Assembly (NCBI RefSeq): GCF_015767245.1
Contig: NZ_JADOTV010000002.1
Span: 186,001-250,000, forward strand
Direction of reading: 5' to 3'
DNA length: 64,000 nucleotides
Origin: Aureivirga sp. CE67
Lineage (GTDB): Bacteria > Bacteroidota > Bacteroidia > Flavobacteriales > Flavobacteriaceae
The notes under the pieces were generated by a model. That model did no database searches. It worked only from the letters and a program-made list of their open reading frames with translations, and was not told the origin of the DNA. Below, piece after piece: positions 53,219 to 62,175 of this stretch (position 1 is its first letter; each line of letters opens with the position of its first letter). Made by a program: the position numbers and the translations under genes.

Positions 53219-54391
53219 TTTTACACTTACTTTTCTCCAAGAAAATAATGGTCTGTAAGGATAGGTTCTTCCGTTTAAAAATTTTCCTATAAAAGTAGAT
53301 CTTACCAAATAATGATAAGAAAGCATACAGATACCAAAACTTAAAAACATAATGATTGCAAATTTTGAAAATGCAGAAATTTCTAATTCCAAAATCAGAG
53401 AAGGAAGGTAGATCACAATTGGAAGATGGACTAAATATACCCAATAAGAAGCATCGGACATATATCTCATTTTTGATGATTTAAAATTAAAATATTTTAA
53501 AAATAACCCCATGAAACCAAAATTGTAAAACCAAATTGCGATTGAATAGGTGATTTGAGCATAAATTAATTCAAAGTTAGAAAAGAGGTTGAAATATAGA
53601 TTAAAAGTAAAAAAAATAGTTCCGATAGAAATGTTTGTCCAAGTATAAGGAATGTAAATTTTCAATAAGTTTTTAGATCTAAAAAGAAACCAGCCATAAG
53701 AGAAATATAAAACATAAAAAGTGAAAAGTTTGTAATTTGGAACCAAGGAAAAACTAGCATTTGCTGTACTTGTTCCCATATTTCTTAAAGCAAAAAAACT
53801 GATAAAACTAAAAAGTATAATACCAAGAAAATTGTTTTTTAAAATAAAATCAAAACTCTTGTGGAAAATGCTGTTTCGATAAGAATATTTTTTAGTGATT
53901 TTTGCAATAAACCAAAAAATAAAAGAGATATAGGCAAGATAATATAAGAACCAAAGATGTACAGTTTCTAAAGGGAATAAAGTTCCTGTATTAAAATTCT
54001 TCAAGGCAATTTGTAAACTATGTTCTTCTCCTGAAAAAATAGCTGTGCTAAGCGAAACACTAAATTTATAAATAGGAATAATCAGAAATAAACCAGCAAT
54101 AAAAGGAAAAACAATTCGGTTAATTCTATTGAAAAACATTTTTTTTGGATTTCTTTCATAAAAAAGCAAAGCACTGAAAAAACCAGAAATGATGAAGAAA
54201 ATAGGCATCCTGAAGATATGAATCCATTTCGCTAAAGCATCGAAGAAAATATTATAACTAATAGGATCTTTTATAAACCAGTAGGAAGGTTTTTCTGGAA
54301 CATAGGTTAAAGAAACATGAATTACTAATCCTAAAAACATCATAATTGCTCTAAGAGAATCTAAACCATGAATTCTTTCTGTTTTCTTCAT
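53189..54391 (-). CDS. Acyltransferase 3 family membrane protein
   Basis: The 400-residue protein has ten or so membrane helices and the family opening RIHGLDSLRAIMMFLGLVIHV, in which the His of GLVIHVSLTY is the likely catalytic residue. FRMPIFFIISGFFSALLFYERNPKKMFFNR is a second family block. Such enzymes O-acylate surface sugars, glucans or lipids using cytoplasmic acyl-CoA. The closest described relatives are the MdoC/OpgC-like group, but no glucan genes are adjacent. It is a single gene, convergent with lspA and divergent from the Cys-rich lipoprotein. Confidence 0.83.
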   Translation of the reverse strand: MKKTERIHGLDSLRAIMMFLGLVIHVSLTYVPEKPSYWFIKDPISYNIFFDALAKWIHIFRMPIFFIISGFFSALLFYERNPKKMFFNRINRIVFPFIAGLFLIIPIYKFSVSLSTAIFSGEEHSLQIALKNFNTGTLFPLETVHLWFLYYLAYISFIFWFIAKITKKYSYRNSIFHKSFDFILKNNFLGIILFSFISFFALRNMGTSTANASFSLVPNYKLFTFYVLYFSYGWFLFRSKNLLKIYIPYTWTNISIGTIFFTFNLYFNLFSNFELIYAQITYSIAIWFYNFGFMGLFLKYFNFKSSKMRYMSDASYWVYLVHLPIVIYLPSLILELEISAFSKFAIIMFLSFGICMLSYHYLVRSTFIGKFLNGRTYPYRPLFSWRKVSVKQKSDLDTKT

Positions 54392-54570
54392 AAAACTTCG
54401 GATTAATCAGTCATTTATTTAAAGTTACTTAAAAATAGAAGTAGAAAAAATTAGCTTAACATAGTTTTATGTTGTGTAATTAGTTAATAAATATTAAAAA
54501 TATGTTAAAATATTAATGAAAAAATACTTTATTTGTAATTATTAATTAACCATATAAATAACTTAAAAAG

Positions 54571-55107
54571 ATGAAATTATTAAAAGGATTTATCTTAACA
54601 TTAGCCCTTGGATTTGCTGTTGTTTCTTGTAATGAAGCACTAAAAACAGATTCTAAAACAGAAACTAAAGTAGAGCAAGAGTCTAAAAAAGCTGAGACTC
54701 CAGCAGAGAAACATGGAGATCATGACGGACATGATCATGGAACTAAAGCTGATGAAACTAAATCTTCTTGTTGTACTGCTAAATGTGGTGATAACTGTTC
54801 TAAAGAAAAATGTGCAAACTGTGAGAACAAAGAAGCTTGTAAAGGAAAATGTTCTGAAAAAACGATGGCTAAGCATTGTGAAACTAAATGTAGCAAAGAT
54901 TGTACGAAAGCAGATTGTGAAAAGTGTGCAGCTAAAAAAGAAGAATGTAAAAAGAAATGTGCTGCTAAGAAAGAAATGGCAGCTAAGCACTGTGAAACTA
55001 AGTGTAGCAAAGAATGTACGAAAGCAGACTGTGAAAAGTGTGCAGCTAAAAAAGAGGAGTGCAAAAAGAAATGTGCTGCTAAAAAAGAAGCTGAGAAAAA
55101 AGCATAA
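54571..55107 (+). CDS. Cys/His-rich repeat lipoprotein, metallothionein-like
   Basis: The 178-residue protein has a lipoprotein signal with the lipidated Cys20 in AVVSCNEA. A Lys/Glu/Thr linker follows, then a short His/Asp stretch (HGDHDGHDHG, about 48-57), then a Cys/Lys region. The mature part contains 22 further Cys, nearly all spaced C-x2-C to C-x4-C. Residues 100-175 are two copies of a 38-residue unit (AKHCETKCSK..., DNA 54868-54981 and 54982-55095). Composition and spacing suggest metal binding in the periplasm or on the outer membrane. I know no named family. It is a single gene with its own terminator. Confidence 0.8.
   Translation: MKLLKGFILTLALGFAVVSCNEALKTDSKTETKVEQESKKAETPAEKHGDHDGHDHGTKADETKSSCCTAKCGDNCSKEKCANCENKEACKGKCSEKTMAKHCETKCSKDCTKADCEKCAAKKEECKKKCAAKKEMAAKHCETKCSKECTKADCEKCAAKKEECKKKCAAKKEAEKKA
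54868..55095 (+). repeat. 114-bp tandem repeat inside the Cys-rich lipoprotein gene
   Basis: Two adjacent copies of 114 bp (38 codons) differ at a few, mostly third-codon, positions. The protein units differ mainly at Asp/Glu and at the last two residues. This indicates a fairly recent duplication kept under protein-level selection. Confidence 0.88.
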
Positions 55108-55117
55108 TTATCATATA

Positions 55118-55150
55118 GAAAAAGGGATGAAAATTTTCATCCCTTTTTTA
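55118..55150. terminator. Bidirectional terminator between the Cys-rich lipoprotein and enoyl-CoA hydratase genes
   Basis: AAAAAGGGATGAAAA and its complement form a perfect palindrome centred between 55133 and 55134, with A and T runs on the outside. Confidence 0.9.
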
Positions 55151-55156
55151 TTTCTA

Positions 55157-55933
55157 CTATTCAAAGTTTGGTTTACGTTTTTCTAAAAATGCAGTAGTTC
55201 CTTCTTTGAAATCATTTGTTCCGAAACAAATACCAAATTCTTCAATTTCTGTATCAAATCCGTTTACACCATCTTCGAAGTTTGCATTGATTGATTTGAT
55301 TGCAGCTCTAATCGCAACAGAAGAGTTTCTAGTGATTTTTCCAGCGATTTTCTCAGCTAATGGTAATAATTCTTCTTGTGTTACAGCATAATTTACTAAA
55401 CCTAAGTTTAAAGCTTCTTCAGCAGTAAGCATTCCAGCTGTCATTACTAATTCCATTGCTTTTCCTTTTCCGATTAATTGCGCTAAACGTTGCGTTCCTC
55501 CATATCCAGGAATTACTCCTAAAGAAGTTTCTGGTAATCCCATTTTAGCATTGTCCGAAGCAATTCTGAAATGTGCAGACATTGCTAATTCTAATCCTCC
55601 TCCTAAAGCAAATCCGTTTACAGCAGCAATAACTGGAGTTCCTAAGTTTTGAACAAAATCAAATAATGTTTCTTGTCCTTTTCTTGCTAATTCTGTTCCT
55701 TCTTCTACTCCAAAATGAGCAAATTCAGAAATATCAGCTCCTGCTACAAATGATTTAGTTCCGCTTCCAGTAATGATGATTACTTTCGTAGCTTTATCTT
55801 CGTCTAAACCTTTAAAAGCTTCGTGTAAGTCAGCAATCGTAGCTTTGTTTAAAGCATTTAATTTTGTTGGTCTATTGATTATAATTGTAGCAATTGATTC
55901 TTTTTTCTCTACTAAAATGTTTTCGAAATTCAT
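55157..55933 (-). CDS. Enoyl-CoA hydratase/isomerase family protein
   Basis: The 258-residue crotonase-fold protein should hydrate trans-2-enoyl-CoA in fatty-acid or amino-acid breakdown. The oxyanion-hole segments are GTKSFVAGADISEF and NGFALGGGLELAMS. The two catalytic Glu positions, in ALGGGLELA and LPETSLGVIPGYGGTQRL, are both occupied as in true hydratases. It starts 17 bp after the stop of the NtrY-like kinase on the same strand, so the two may share an mRNA. Confidence 0.9.
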   Translation of the reverse strand: MNFENILVEKKESIATIIINRPTKLNALNKATIADLHEAFKGLDEDKATKVIIITGSGTKSFVAGADISEFAHFGVEEGTELARKGQETLFDFVQNLGTPVIAAVNGFALGGGLELAMSAHFRIASDNAKMGLPETSLGVIPGYGGTQRLAQLIGKGKAMELVMTAGMLTAEEALNLGLVNYAVTQEELLPLAEKIAGKITRNSSVAIRAAIKSINANFEDGVNGFDTEIEEFGICFGTNDFKEGTTAFLEKRKPNFE

Positions 55934-55950
55934 TTTTTAAAAATTTGATT

Positions 55951-57408
55951 TTATTTTTTTGGTAAAATTATTGTGAAAATTGTTCCCATATTTTCTTCTG
56001 AAACAAAAGAAATAGAACCATTATAAGTCTCTATAATATTTTTTATCATTGGTAAACCTAATCCCATTCCACTTGATTTTGTAGTGAATTTAGGTTCAAA
56101 AACTTTGTCTTTTACTTCCTCCGAAATTCCAATTCCATTATCTGAAACTTTAATAATAATATTTTCTTTATCATCAATAAGCTCAATAAGGATTTTTGGA
56201 GTTTCTTTTGAAACGGTTGCTTGAATTGCGTTTTTAACCAAATTCGTGATGATTCTAATGAATTGAGTTCGGTCTATAAAAGCAACAATTTCATGTGATG
56301 GAAATGAATATTTGATATAACTTTTATTGAAAATATCAATAGCAAGCTTTAAAGTTTCAACAATTTCAAGTCTTTCTTTGTTTTGTTCAGGCATTTTGGC
56401 AAAACTTGAAAATGCGGAAGCGATAGAACTTAAAGTATCAATTTGTTGAATTAAACTATTAGAAAACTCATGTAATTTATGTTTAATATCTGGGTTTTCT
56501 GGATCAAATTTTCTTTCAAAACTCTGAATCGTCAAACGCATTGGCGTCAACGGATTTTTGATTTCATGCGCTACCTGTTTAGCCATTTCTCTCCAAGCTT
56601 GTTCACGCTCACTTTTTGCAAGTTTTACGGCACTTTCTTCAATTTGATTAATCATACTATTATAAGCTTTAATCAAAGTATGAATCTCAGTACTCGTATT
56701 TTCCATAAAAATCTTTTCATTCTTTTTATCCAAGAATGTTTGTTTCATTTTATTGGTGATGGTTTTCAGTGGCTGTGTTATAAAGCTAGATATGAAATAA
56801 GCCATGATAATTGCCGTTACTAACATCACAATATAAACCACAGATAATCGATATAAAAACTCTCGAAGTTCTTTATCTAAATGCGAGTTGTCCTGAAGAT
56901 ATTCGACATTTAAAATACCGATTGGTTTGAAAGAATCATTATCCGTAATATAAGTGTAAGAAGACTGAAAACTATCGTCTCCAATGCTTTCTTGTGTAGC
57001 AAAACGATCTGTTGGACTTTTTGCTAGTTCTGTCAGAACTTTTTCTTTAAGTTTGGTAACTTGTTTCTTTTCTCCAATTGCAGGAATAGAAGTAATTAGA
57101 AGTCTACCCTTTAAGTCATAAATACTAATGTCTACAGAGTGAGTTTGGGAAATTTCATAAACTTTTCGCCTAAAAATATTAGGTAAATAAGTTGTTTCTA
57201 CTGGATATTTTTCTTCTTGTTCTAAACGAATATCAATAGCTGCCTGAATGGATCTTTCCTTTCTTTGAAGCCTTGCAGCATTATAATCTGATGTTTGTTC
57301 TTTATATTGATAAATGGTAACAGTAGCAATCAGAATAGATGCCAAAAGTACCAAGACAATCATGGATATAAAGATTCTTATTCGAAGTGATAAATGACCT
57401 ATTTTCAT
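55951..57408 (-). CDS. NtrY-like sensor histidine kinase with HAMP domain
   Basis: The 485-residue membrane kinase has a first helix at 8-30, a periplasmic domain of about 150 residues, a second helix near 190-212 and a HAMP region (ITQPLKTITNKMKQ). The HisKA domain has the phosphoacceptor in AHEIKNPLTPMRLTIQSF, and the HATPase domain has NLVKNAIQAT, DNGIGIS and GMGLGLPMIKNI. NPLTP is typical of the NtrY/NtrB type. No response regulator gene is adjacent, so its partner lies elsewhere; in Flavobacteria it is commonly next to the enoyl-CoA hydratase gene. Confidence 0.9.
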   Translation of the reverse strand: MKIGHLSLRIRIFISMIVLVLLASILIATVTIYQYKEQTSDYNAARLQRKERSIQAAIDIRLEQEEKYPVETTYLPNIFRRKVYEISQTHSVDISIYDLKGRLLITSIPAIGEKKQVTKLKEKVLTELAKSPTDRFATQESIGDDSFQSSYTYITDNDSFKPIGILNVEYLQDNSHLDKELREFLYRLSVVYIVMLVTAIIMAYFISSFITQPLKTITNKMKQTFLDKKNEKIFMENTSTEIHTLIKAYNSMINQIEESAVKLAKSEREQAWREMAKQVAHEIKNPLTPMRLTIQSFERKFDPENPDIKHKLHEFSNSLIQQIDTLSSIASAFSSFAKMPEQNKERLEIVETLKLAIDIFNKSYIKYSFPSHEIVAFIDRTQFIRIITNLVKNAIQATVSKETPKILIELIDDKENIIIKVSDNGIGISEEVKDKVFEPKFTTKSSGMGLGLPMIKNIIETYNGSISFVSEENMGTIFTIILPKK

Positions 57409-57479
57409 CTTATTTTCTATGAAGGGTAAATATACAATTTGTTATTTTCTTATTATAATCAAAAAGGAAACCAAATTGC

Positions 57480-57520
57480 ATAAAAAAACCTTACTCTTTA
57501 AGTTTAAGAATAAGGTTTTA
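57480..57520 (-). terminator. Terminator of the korB gene
   Basis: AAAACCTTACTCTT (57485-57498) pairs with AAGAATAAGGTTTT (57506-57519) with one mismatch. On the minus strand a run of Ts follows. Confidence 0.82.
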
Positions 57521-57541
57521 GTTTATTAAGTTTTGTTTGTT

Positions 57542-58564
57542 TTAATCATGAATCCAGAAATGATCTCCGCGAAGTAAATCATCCAATGATTTTTCACCTT
57601 TCATTTCTTTTGCTTCTTCCACCTGAACTTGTACAGCATCATCATAAGTAATTCTATCTTCAGCATAGAAAATCCCAAATGGTCTTGGTAAAGCATTTTC
57701 TTCTGAAGGATCATCGAAGAAACGAACTAAAAGAGAAGCTTTATTTTTATCATTTTCATCATGAATCCATAAATCTTCTTCTGTATACTTTCCATCCGTT
57801 AATTCAACAACTTCAGGAGAAAGTCCATTAATACGAATTCCTTTTGAATTATTTTCTCCAAAAACCAACGGTTTACCATGTTCTAAGAATAAAACATTAT
57901 TAGCTTTTACTTTTTTGTCTGTAAAAACTTCAAAAGCTCCGTCGTTGAAAACATTACAGTTTTGGTAAATCTCAATTGTAGAAGTTCCTTTATGATCGTT
58001 TCCTCTTTTCAGAATTTCACGCATATGTTTCGGATCTCTATCAATAGTTCTGGCAACAAATGTAGCACTTGCACCCATTACTAAAGCTAAAGGATTAAAA
58101 GGCGCGTCGATTACTCCAAGAGGTGATGATTTTGTTTTTTGTCCAAGTTTAGAAGTTGGAGAGAATTGTCCTTTTGTCAATCCATAAATTTCGTTATTAA
58201 ACAAAAGTAAATTCACATCCATATTTCTACGCATCAAGTGAATCAAATGATTTCCTCCGATAGACATACTATCTCCATCTCCAGTAATCACCCAAACACT
58301 TAATTCTGGATTTGCAATTTTTAGCCCACTAACAATAGCAGGAGCTCGACCGTGAATACTATGCATTCCATAGGTATTCATATAATATGGGAACCTTGAG
58401 GAGCATCCAATTCCTGAAACAAAAACAATATTCTCTCTCTCGACACCGATTTCTGGCATCACAGATTGAACTTGCTTTAATACAGAATAATCTCCACATC
58501 CTGGACACCATTTTACATCCTGATCACTTGCAAAATCTTTTGGTTTTAATACAGTATTTTCCAT
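57542..58564 (-). CDS. korB: 2-oxoacid:ferredoxin oxidoreductase subunit beta
   Basis: KorB is the thiamine diphosphate-binding half of 2-oxoglutarate or other 2-oxoacid:ferredoxin oxidoreductases. In 340 residues it shows the cluster-linked [10 protein letters not shown] (about 20), GIGCSSRFP, and the TPP/magnesium motif [12 protein letters not shown] with the downstream [12 protein letters not shown] start at the ATG at 58564 because the residues encoded further upstream, up to 58726, are not conserved and overlap the divergent gene. The alpha subunit, normally adjacent, is absent on both sides. Confidence 0.92.
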   Translation of the reverse strand: MENTVLKPKDFASDQDVKWCPGCGDYSVLKQVQSVMPEIGVERENIVFVSGIGCSSRFPYYMNTYGMHSIHGRAPAIVSGLKIANPELSVWVITGDGDSMSIGGNHLIHLMRRNMDVNLLLFNNEIYGLTKGQFSPTSKLGQKTKSSPLGVIDAPFNPLALVMGASATFVARTIDRDPKHMREILKRGNDHKGTSTIEIYQNCNVFNDGAFEVFTDKKVKANNVLFLEHGKPLVFGENNSKGIRINGLSPEVVELTDGKYTEEDLWIHDENDKNKASLLVRFFDDPSEENALPRPFGIFYAEDRITYDDAVQVQVEEAKEMKGEKSLDDLLRGDHFWIHD

Positions 58565-58583
58565 TTCTATGGTATTGAAGGTA

Positions 58584-58591
58584 CAAAAGTA
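58584..58591 (-). promoter_or_regulatory. Predicted -7 element for korB
   Basis: On the minus strand the bases read TACTTTTG, 19 bp before the start. The box lies in the small palindrome GTACAAAAGTAC. Upstream are two tandem decamers, CGAATTAAAG and CGAATTAAAA (58592-58611). Confidence 0.5.
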
Positions 58592-58647
58592 CGAATTAAA
58601 GCGAATTAAAAATTGATTTATATCAGACAAGTATGTTTTAATTTCCT

Positions 58648-58655
58648 TAAATTTG
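58648..58655 (+). promoter_or_regulatory. Predicted -7 element for the threonine dehydrogenase-like gene
   Basis: TAAATTTG matches the consensus and is 32 bp before the ATG. No good -33 box is seen at 19-20 bp. Confidence 0.45.
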
Positions 58656-58687
58656 CTCAACTTTTTATAAAACACCCCTTTTAATCT

Positions 58688-59641
58688 ATGAATGAAACCA
58701 TATTGATCATTGGTGCCTGTGGGCAAATTGGGACTGAGCTTACAGCAAAGCTTAGAGAAATGAACGGAAAAGATGCAGTTATTGCTTCTGATATCCGTGA
58801 AGGATCTGAAGAATTAATGAGTTCTGGACCTTTTGAAATTTTAGATGCTACAAGTAAAGATGATATTTTAGAAATCATCAAAAGACACAAAGTATCTCAA
58901 GTATATTTGATGGCTGCTATGCTATCTGCTACAGGTGAAAAATATCCGGACAAAGCTTGGTATTTAAACATGACAACATTGTTTAATATTTTAGATTTAG
59001 CTAAAGAAGGAGAAATTAAAAAAGTATTTTGGCCAAGTTCTATTGCAGTATTTGGACCAACAACTCCAAAGCAAAATACACCACAAAAAACAGTAATGGA
59101 ACCAACAACTGTTTACGGAATTAGTAAACAAACAGGAGAGCGTTGGTGTGAATATTACCATGATAAATATGGTGTAGATGTTAGAAGTATCCGTTACCCA
59201 GGAATTATTAGTTGGAAAGCGGAACCAGGTGGAGGAACTACAGACTATGCTGTGGAGATTTATCATGAAGCTTTAAAAGAAGGAAAATATACTTCTTTCT
59301 TAAATGAAGAATCTGCTTTACCTATGATGTATATGCCAGATGCAATTGACGCTACAATTCAATTGATGAATGCTCCAGCTGAAGAAGTGAAAGATCGTTC
59401 GGCTTATAATTTAGCTGCTATGACTTTTACTCCAGTAGAAATCGCAGAAGAAATTAAAAAACATATTCCAGAGTTTGAAATGTCTTATGCTCCAGATTTC
59501 CGTCAAGAAATTGCAAATAGTTGGCCACAAAGTATCGATGATACTGCTGCTAGAGAAGATTGGAATTGGAAACATGCTTTCGATTTAGAATCGATGACAA
59601 AAGACATGTTAGAAAACTTAGGGAAAAGATATTCAAAATAA
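58688..59641 (+). CDS. L-threonine 3-dehydrogenase-like SDR (NAD-dependent epimerase/dehydratase family)
   Basis: The 317-residue extended SDR has the NAD-binding GACGQIG (9-15, G-x-x-G-x-x-G), the catalytic Tyr/Lys pair in [10 protein letters not shown] (near 143) and the Ser in WPSSIAVFG. The block [23 protein letters not shown] is characteristic of short-chain threonine dehydrogenases, which oxidise L-threonine to 2-amino-3-ketobutyrate. The assignment is strong, but sugar-nucleotide epimerases share the fold. It is divergent from korB and ends in a strong terminator. Confidence 0.88.
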   Translation: MNETILIIGACGQIGTELTAKLREMNGKDAVIASDIREGSEELMSSGPFEILDATSKDDILEIIKRHKVSQVYLMAAMLSATGEKYPDKAWYLNMTTLFNILDLAKEGEIKKVFWPSSIAVFGPTTPKQNTPQKTVMEPTTVYGISKQTGERWCEYYHDKYGVDVRSIRYPGIISWKAEPGGGTTDYAVEIYHEALKEGKYTSFLNEESALPMMYMPDAIDATIQLMNAPAEEVKDRSAYNLAAMTFTPVEIAEEIKKHIPEFEMSYAPDFRQEIANSWPQSIDDTAAREDWNWKHAFDLESMTKDMLENLGKRYSK

Positions 59642-59660
59642 ATTTTCTATTTATATTCAA

Positions 59661-59702
59661 AAAAACTGCCAATAAGTTAAATCATATTGGCAGTTTTTGT
59701 TT
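59661..59702. terminator. Bidirectional terminator after the threonine dehydrogenase-like gene
   Basis: AAAAACTGCCAATA (59661-59674) pairs with TATTGGCAGTTTTT (59685-59698) with flanking A and T runs. It can also end the convergent protease gene. Confidence 0.9.
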
Positions 59703-59724
59703 TAATTATTTTTGTTGATATTTT

Positions 59725-61950
59725 TTATTCAATAATAATTTTCTCAACTCTTCTTTTACCATTTATTTCTAGAGAAGCTAAATATATTCCAGGTTTTAAA
59801 GAACTGATGTTAATTTCATTTCTGGTTGCTTCAAAAGATTTTGTTAAAACTTTAGATCCTAGAATATTAATAATTGTAATATTACCTTTTTCTTCTGCTT
59901 CGATAAATAAACTTCCGGTAGCAGGGTTTGGATATAACTTGATGTTTGTTAGATTAAATTCTTCAAGACCAATATCTCCAGCCATAACAAAATCTTTATT
60001 ACCAATTGCAAAGAAAATATTATCAGAAGCTTTTACCATAATTCTAGCTTCTTCGTAATATCCAATTTGGTTTGGAATATCTACTTCTTGTTCACCATCA
60101 TTTGGGGTGTTTTCTAATAGAGGAATGATATTTAATTCATCGTTAAAATTATAAGCTATCAAGAAAATATCTACATTATCTGTATTTATAGGAGAAGCAT
60201 CTGTATTTGCTACATTCCATTTAATTGTTTTTGTTGAACCAGGTTGCCAAGTAGTTCCCTCAAATGAAGGTGTTGTTACTTTAAATGGGCCAGCTTCATC
60301 AGAAACCGTAATTTTCATATCATCTGTTTTAGATTGTCCGAATCCTGAAAAATTATCTCTAACAGTAACAGCGAAATTTAATTCTCTAGCTACGACAGGA
60401 ATCACTTCCCATTCCCATCCAAGTTCTTCGTTATCTGATTCAAAAATTGATTTGATATTTGGAAAATATCTTTTATTGTTAAATCTAGGTTTATAAGATC
60501 TAAATAAAGGATTTTTGTCTTCTGTAGCTGTAGGTTTTAAATTGGTGTAATTTAAATATCGATCTTTTTGTTCCCAACAATAAGTTAATTGATCCTCGTC
60601 AGCATCTGAACCTTCAGCATCTAGAACAAAAGCGGTTCCCATTGGAATTGTATAATCATTTCCAGCATCAACAGTTGGTGCTTGGTTGTCAAATTCAGTG
60701 ATTGCTGCACAGTTTGCACCTTCTTCATTTCTAATATGATTGGCAACTTGTAGCATATTGATTTGATTAAAATAATCATCTCCTGAATCTTGAACGTCTA
60801 AATCTCCTGAAATACCAGCGTAACTCATCACAGTCGATCCACTTCCTGGTTCAACATGATTATTATGTCCTTCAAATCCATTTGTAATATGAATATGATT
60901 TGCTCCAAACTGATGTCCCATTTCATGAGCAACATAATTAGTGTCAAAAGCATCACCTTGAGGAACACTATGTCTTGTCCAAGCACTTGCACTTTCTCCA
61001 GGAACACAAATACACCCTATAAAACCAGCATGTCCTTGTGGATTTCCTGTTGAGAATAAGTGTCCAAAATCATATTCAGAATTATTAAATGTAGAGTTAA
61101 TTGTATTTTGAATTTGTTGATTGAATTGTGATTGATCATCAGCATCCCAAGTAAAAGGATCTGTTACAGGGTCTAGGTAAATTACTTCTTCATTATCCGT
61201 TATTATGTTGATATGAATTGTGAAATCCTTTTCAAATATTCCATTTACTCTGGTCATTGTTTCGTTCATAGCAGCTAAAGCATCAGCTTTTGTGCCACCA
61301 TGATAATTAGTATATTCTGCCGTTGCTGCTATAGCAACTCTATAAGTTCTTAGTTTTCCATCATAAGAATGTCTACTTTCAATTTGATTTTCACTAATCT
61401 CAGAATTATTAGAATTCTCAGTTAAACATTCAAAATTTTGATTTAAAGTATAACCAGATTTTCGATCATAAACAGCATATAGTTCATCTTCTATATTGAT
61501 TGACTCTATAAATGTAGTTGGAGAGTCTACTGTAAATGACATACTGCTTAGTCCTTTTTGTGGAGAATAACTAAAACGAATATAGTCTGTAGTGTTTTTT
61601 GGATTTATACCAATATAAGCTCTAATTTCTGGATATTTTTCTTGTAATCCAGATTCAAAGTTGGATGCTTCTTTTACTTCATAAGAAGTGATTTTTCCTT
61701 GAGAATTAGGAAATTCAATGAATGCTCCTGTTTTATCTGTTTCAAATCTATCAGGAACATTGTTCAGTAATTGAGTTAATTTTTCTGCGTTTAACTCGAA
61801 TACTTCATATGCATGAGGATGTACTTTAGCGTAAAGTAAATCATCTGTTTTTTCAGATCTTTCAGAATTTATCCAAACAGATTGTGCTTTTAAAGAATAA
61901 GAGAATAAAGAAATAATAATTAAAATCAAGCTGGGGTAGTTAAACTTCAT
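59725..61950 (-). CDS. Secreted reprolysin-like zinc metalloprotease with T9SS sorting domain (paralogue 1)
   Basis: The 741-residue protein has a signal peptide (1-22) and a propeptide (about 25-195). The metalloprotease domain (about 200-415) has the metzincin zinc site HEMGHQFGANH (342-352) and the Met-turn STVMSYAGI. An Ig-like segment follows (about 430-600, starting NQAPTVDAGND). The C-terminal type A T9SS domain (about 670-741) begins LYPNPATGSLFIEA and ends in RRVEKIIIE. It should be exported by T9SS and cleaved at the CTD. The gene to the right is a close paralogue. Confidence 0.93.
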   Translation of the reverse strand: MKFNYPSLILIIISLFSYSLKAQSVWINSERSEKTDDLLYAKVHPHAYEVFELNAEKLTQLLNNVPDRFETDKTGAFIEFPNSQGKITSYEVKEASNFESGLQEKYPEIRAYIGINPKNTTDYIRFSYSPQKGLSSMSFTVDSPTTFIESINIEDELYAVYDRKSGYTLNQNFECLTENSNNSEISENQIESRHSYDGKLRTYRVAIAATAEYTNYHGGTKADALAAMNETMTRVNGIFEKDFTIHINIITDNEEVIYLDPVTDPFTWDADDQSQFNQQIQNTINSTFNNSEYDFGHLFSTGNPQGHAGFIGCICVPGESASAWTRHSVPQGDAFDTNYVAHEMGHQFGANHIHITNGFEGHNNHVEPGSGSTVMSYAGISGDLDVQDSGDDYFNQINMLQVANHIRNEEGANCAAITEFDNQAPTVDAGNDYTIPMGTAFVLDAEGSDADEDQLTYCWEQKDRYLNYTNLKPTATEDKNPLFRSYKPRFNNKRYFPNIKSIFESDNEELGWEWEVIPVVARELNFAVTVRDNFSGFGQSKTDDMKITVSDEAGPFKVTTPSFEGTTWQPGSTKTIKWNVANTDASPINTDNVDIFLIAYNFNDELNIIPLLENTPNDGEQEVDIPNQIGYYEEARIMVKASDNIFFAIGNKDFVMAGDIGLEEFNLTNIKLYPNPATGSLFIEAEEKGNITIINILGSKVLTKSFEATRNEINISSLKPGIYLASLEINGKRRVEKIIIE

Positions 61951-62092
61951 ATGTTATTTTATAAAAGTTAAATTATTTTAATTTTCATAAAAAATACATA
62001 TAAAAAACTATAAATACAAATATTTAATTTTTAATTGTTTGCTTCACTGATTTGTTATGATCGTTTAAAAGTAACTGTATTTATTTTTAATC

Positions 62093-62131
62093 CATAAAAA
62101 AAATAGGCTACCTGTTTAGATAGCCTATTTT
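62093..62131 (-). terminator. Terminator between the two protease genes
   Basis: AAATAGGCTA (62101-62110) pairs with TAGCCTATTT (62121-62130). On the minus strand eight Ts follow. The two proteases are therefore separate transcription units, and the first must have its promoter in 61951-62090, where I found no clear box. Confidence 0.85.
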
Positions 62132-62175
62132 ATTTTACCCATAAAATCCTTTACAAGGATTATTAAAAAAAATAA

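Noticed and set aside
54640-55186. Long open frames in other frames and on the opposite strand of the Cys-rich lipoprotein gene
   Set aside because: They arise from the biased, repetitive AAA/TGT/GCT codons; only the annotated frame has a signal peptide, lipobox and sensible ending.
58565-58726. 54-residue N-terminal extension of KorB
   Set aside because: The extra part would overlap the divergent gene and its promoter, and KorB proteins begin close to the ATG at 58564.
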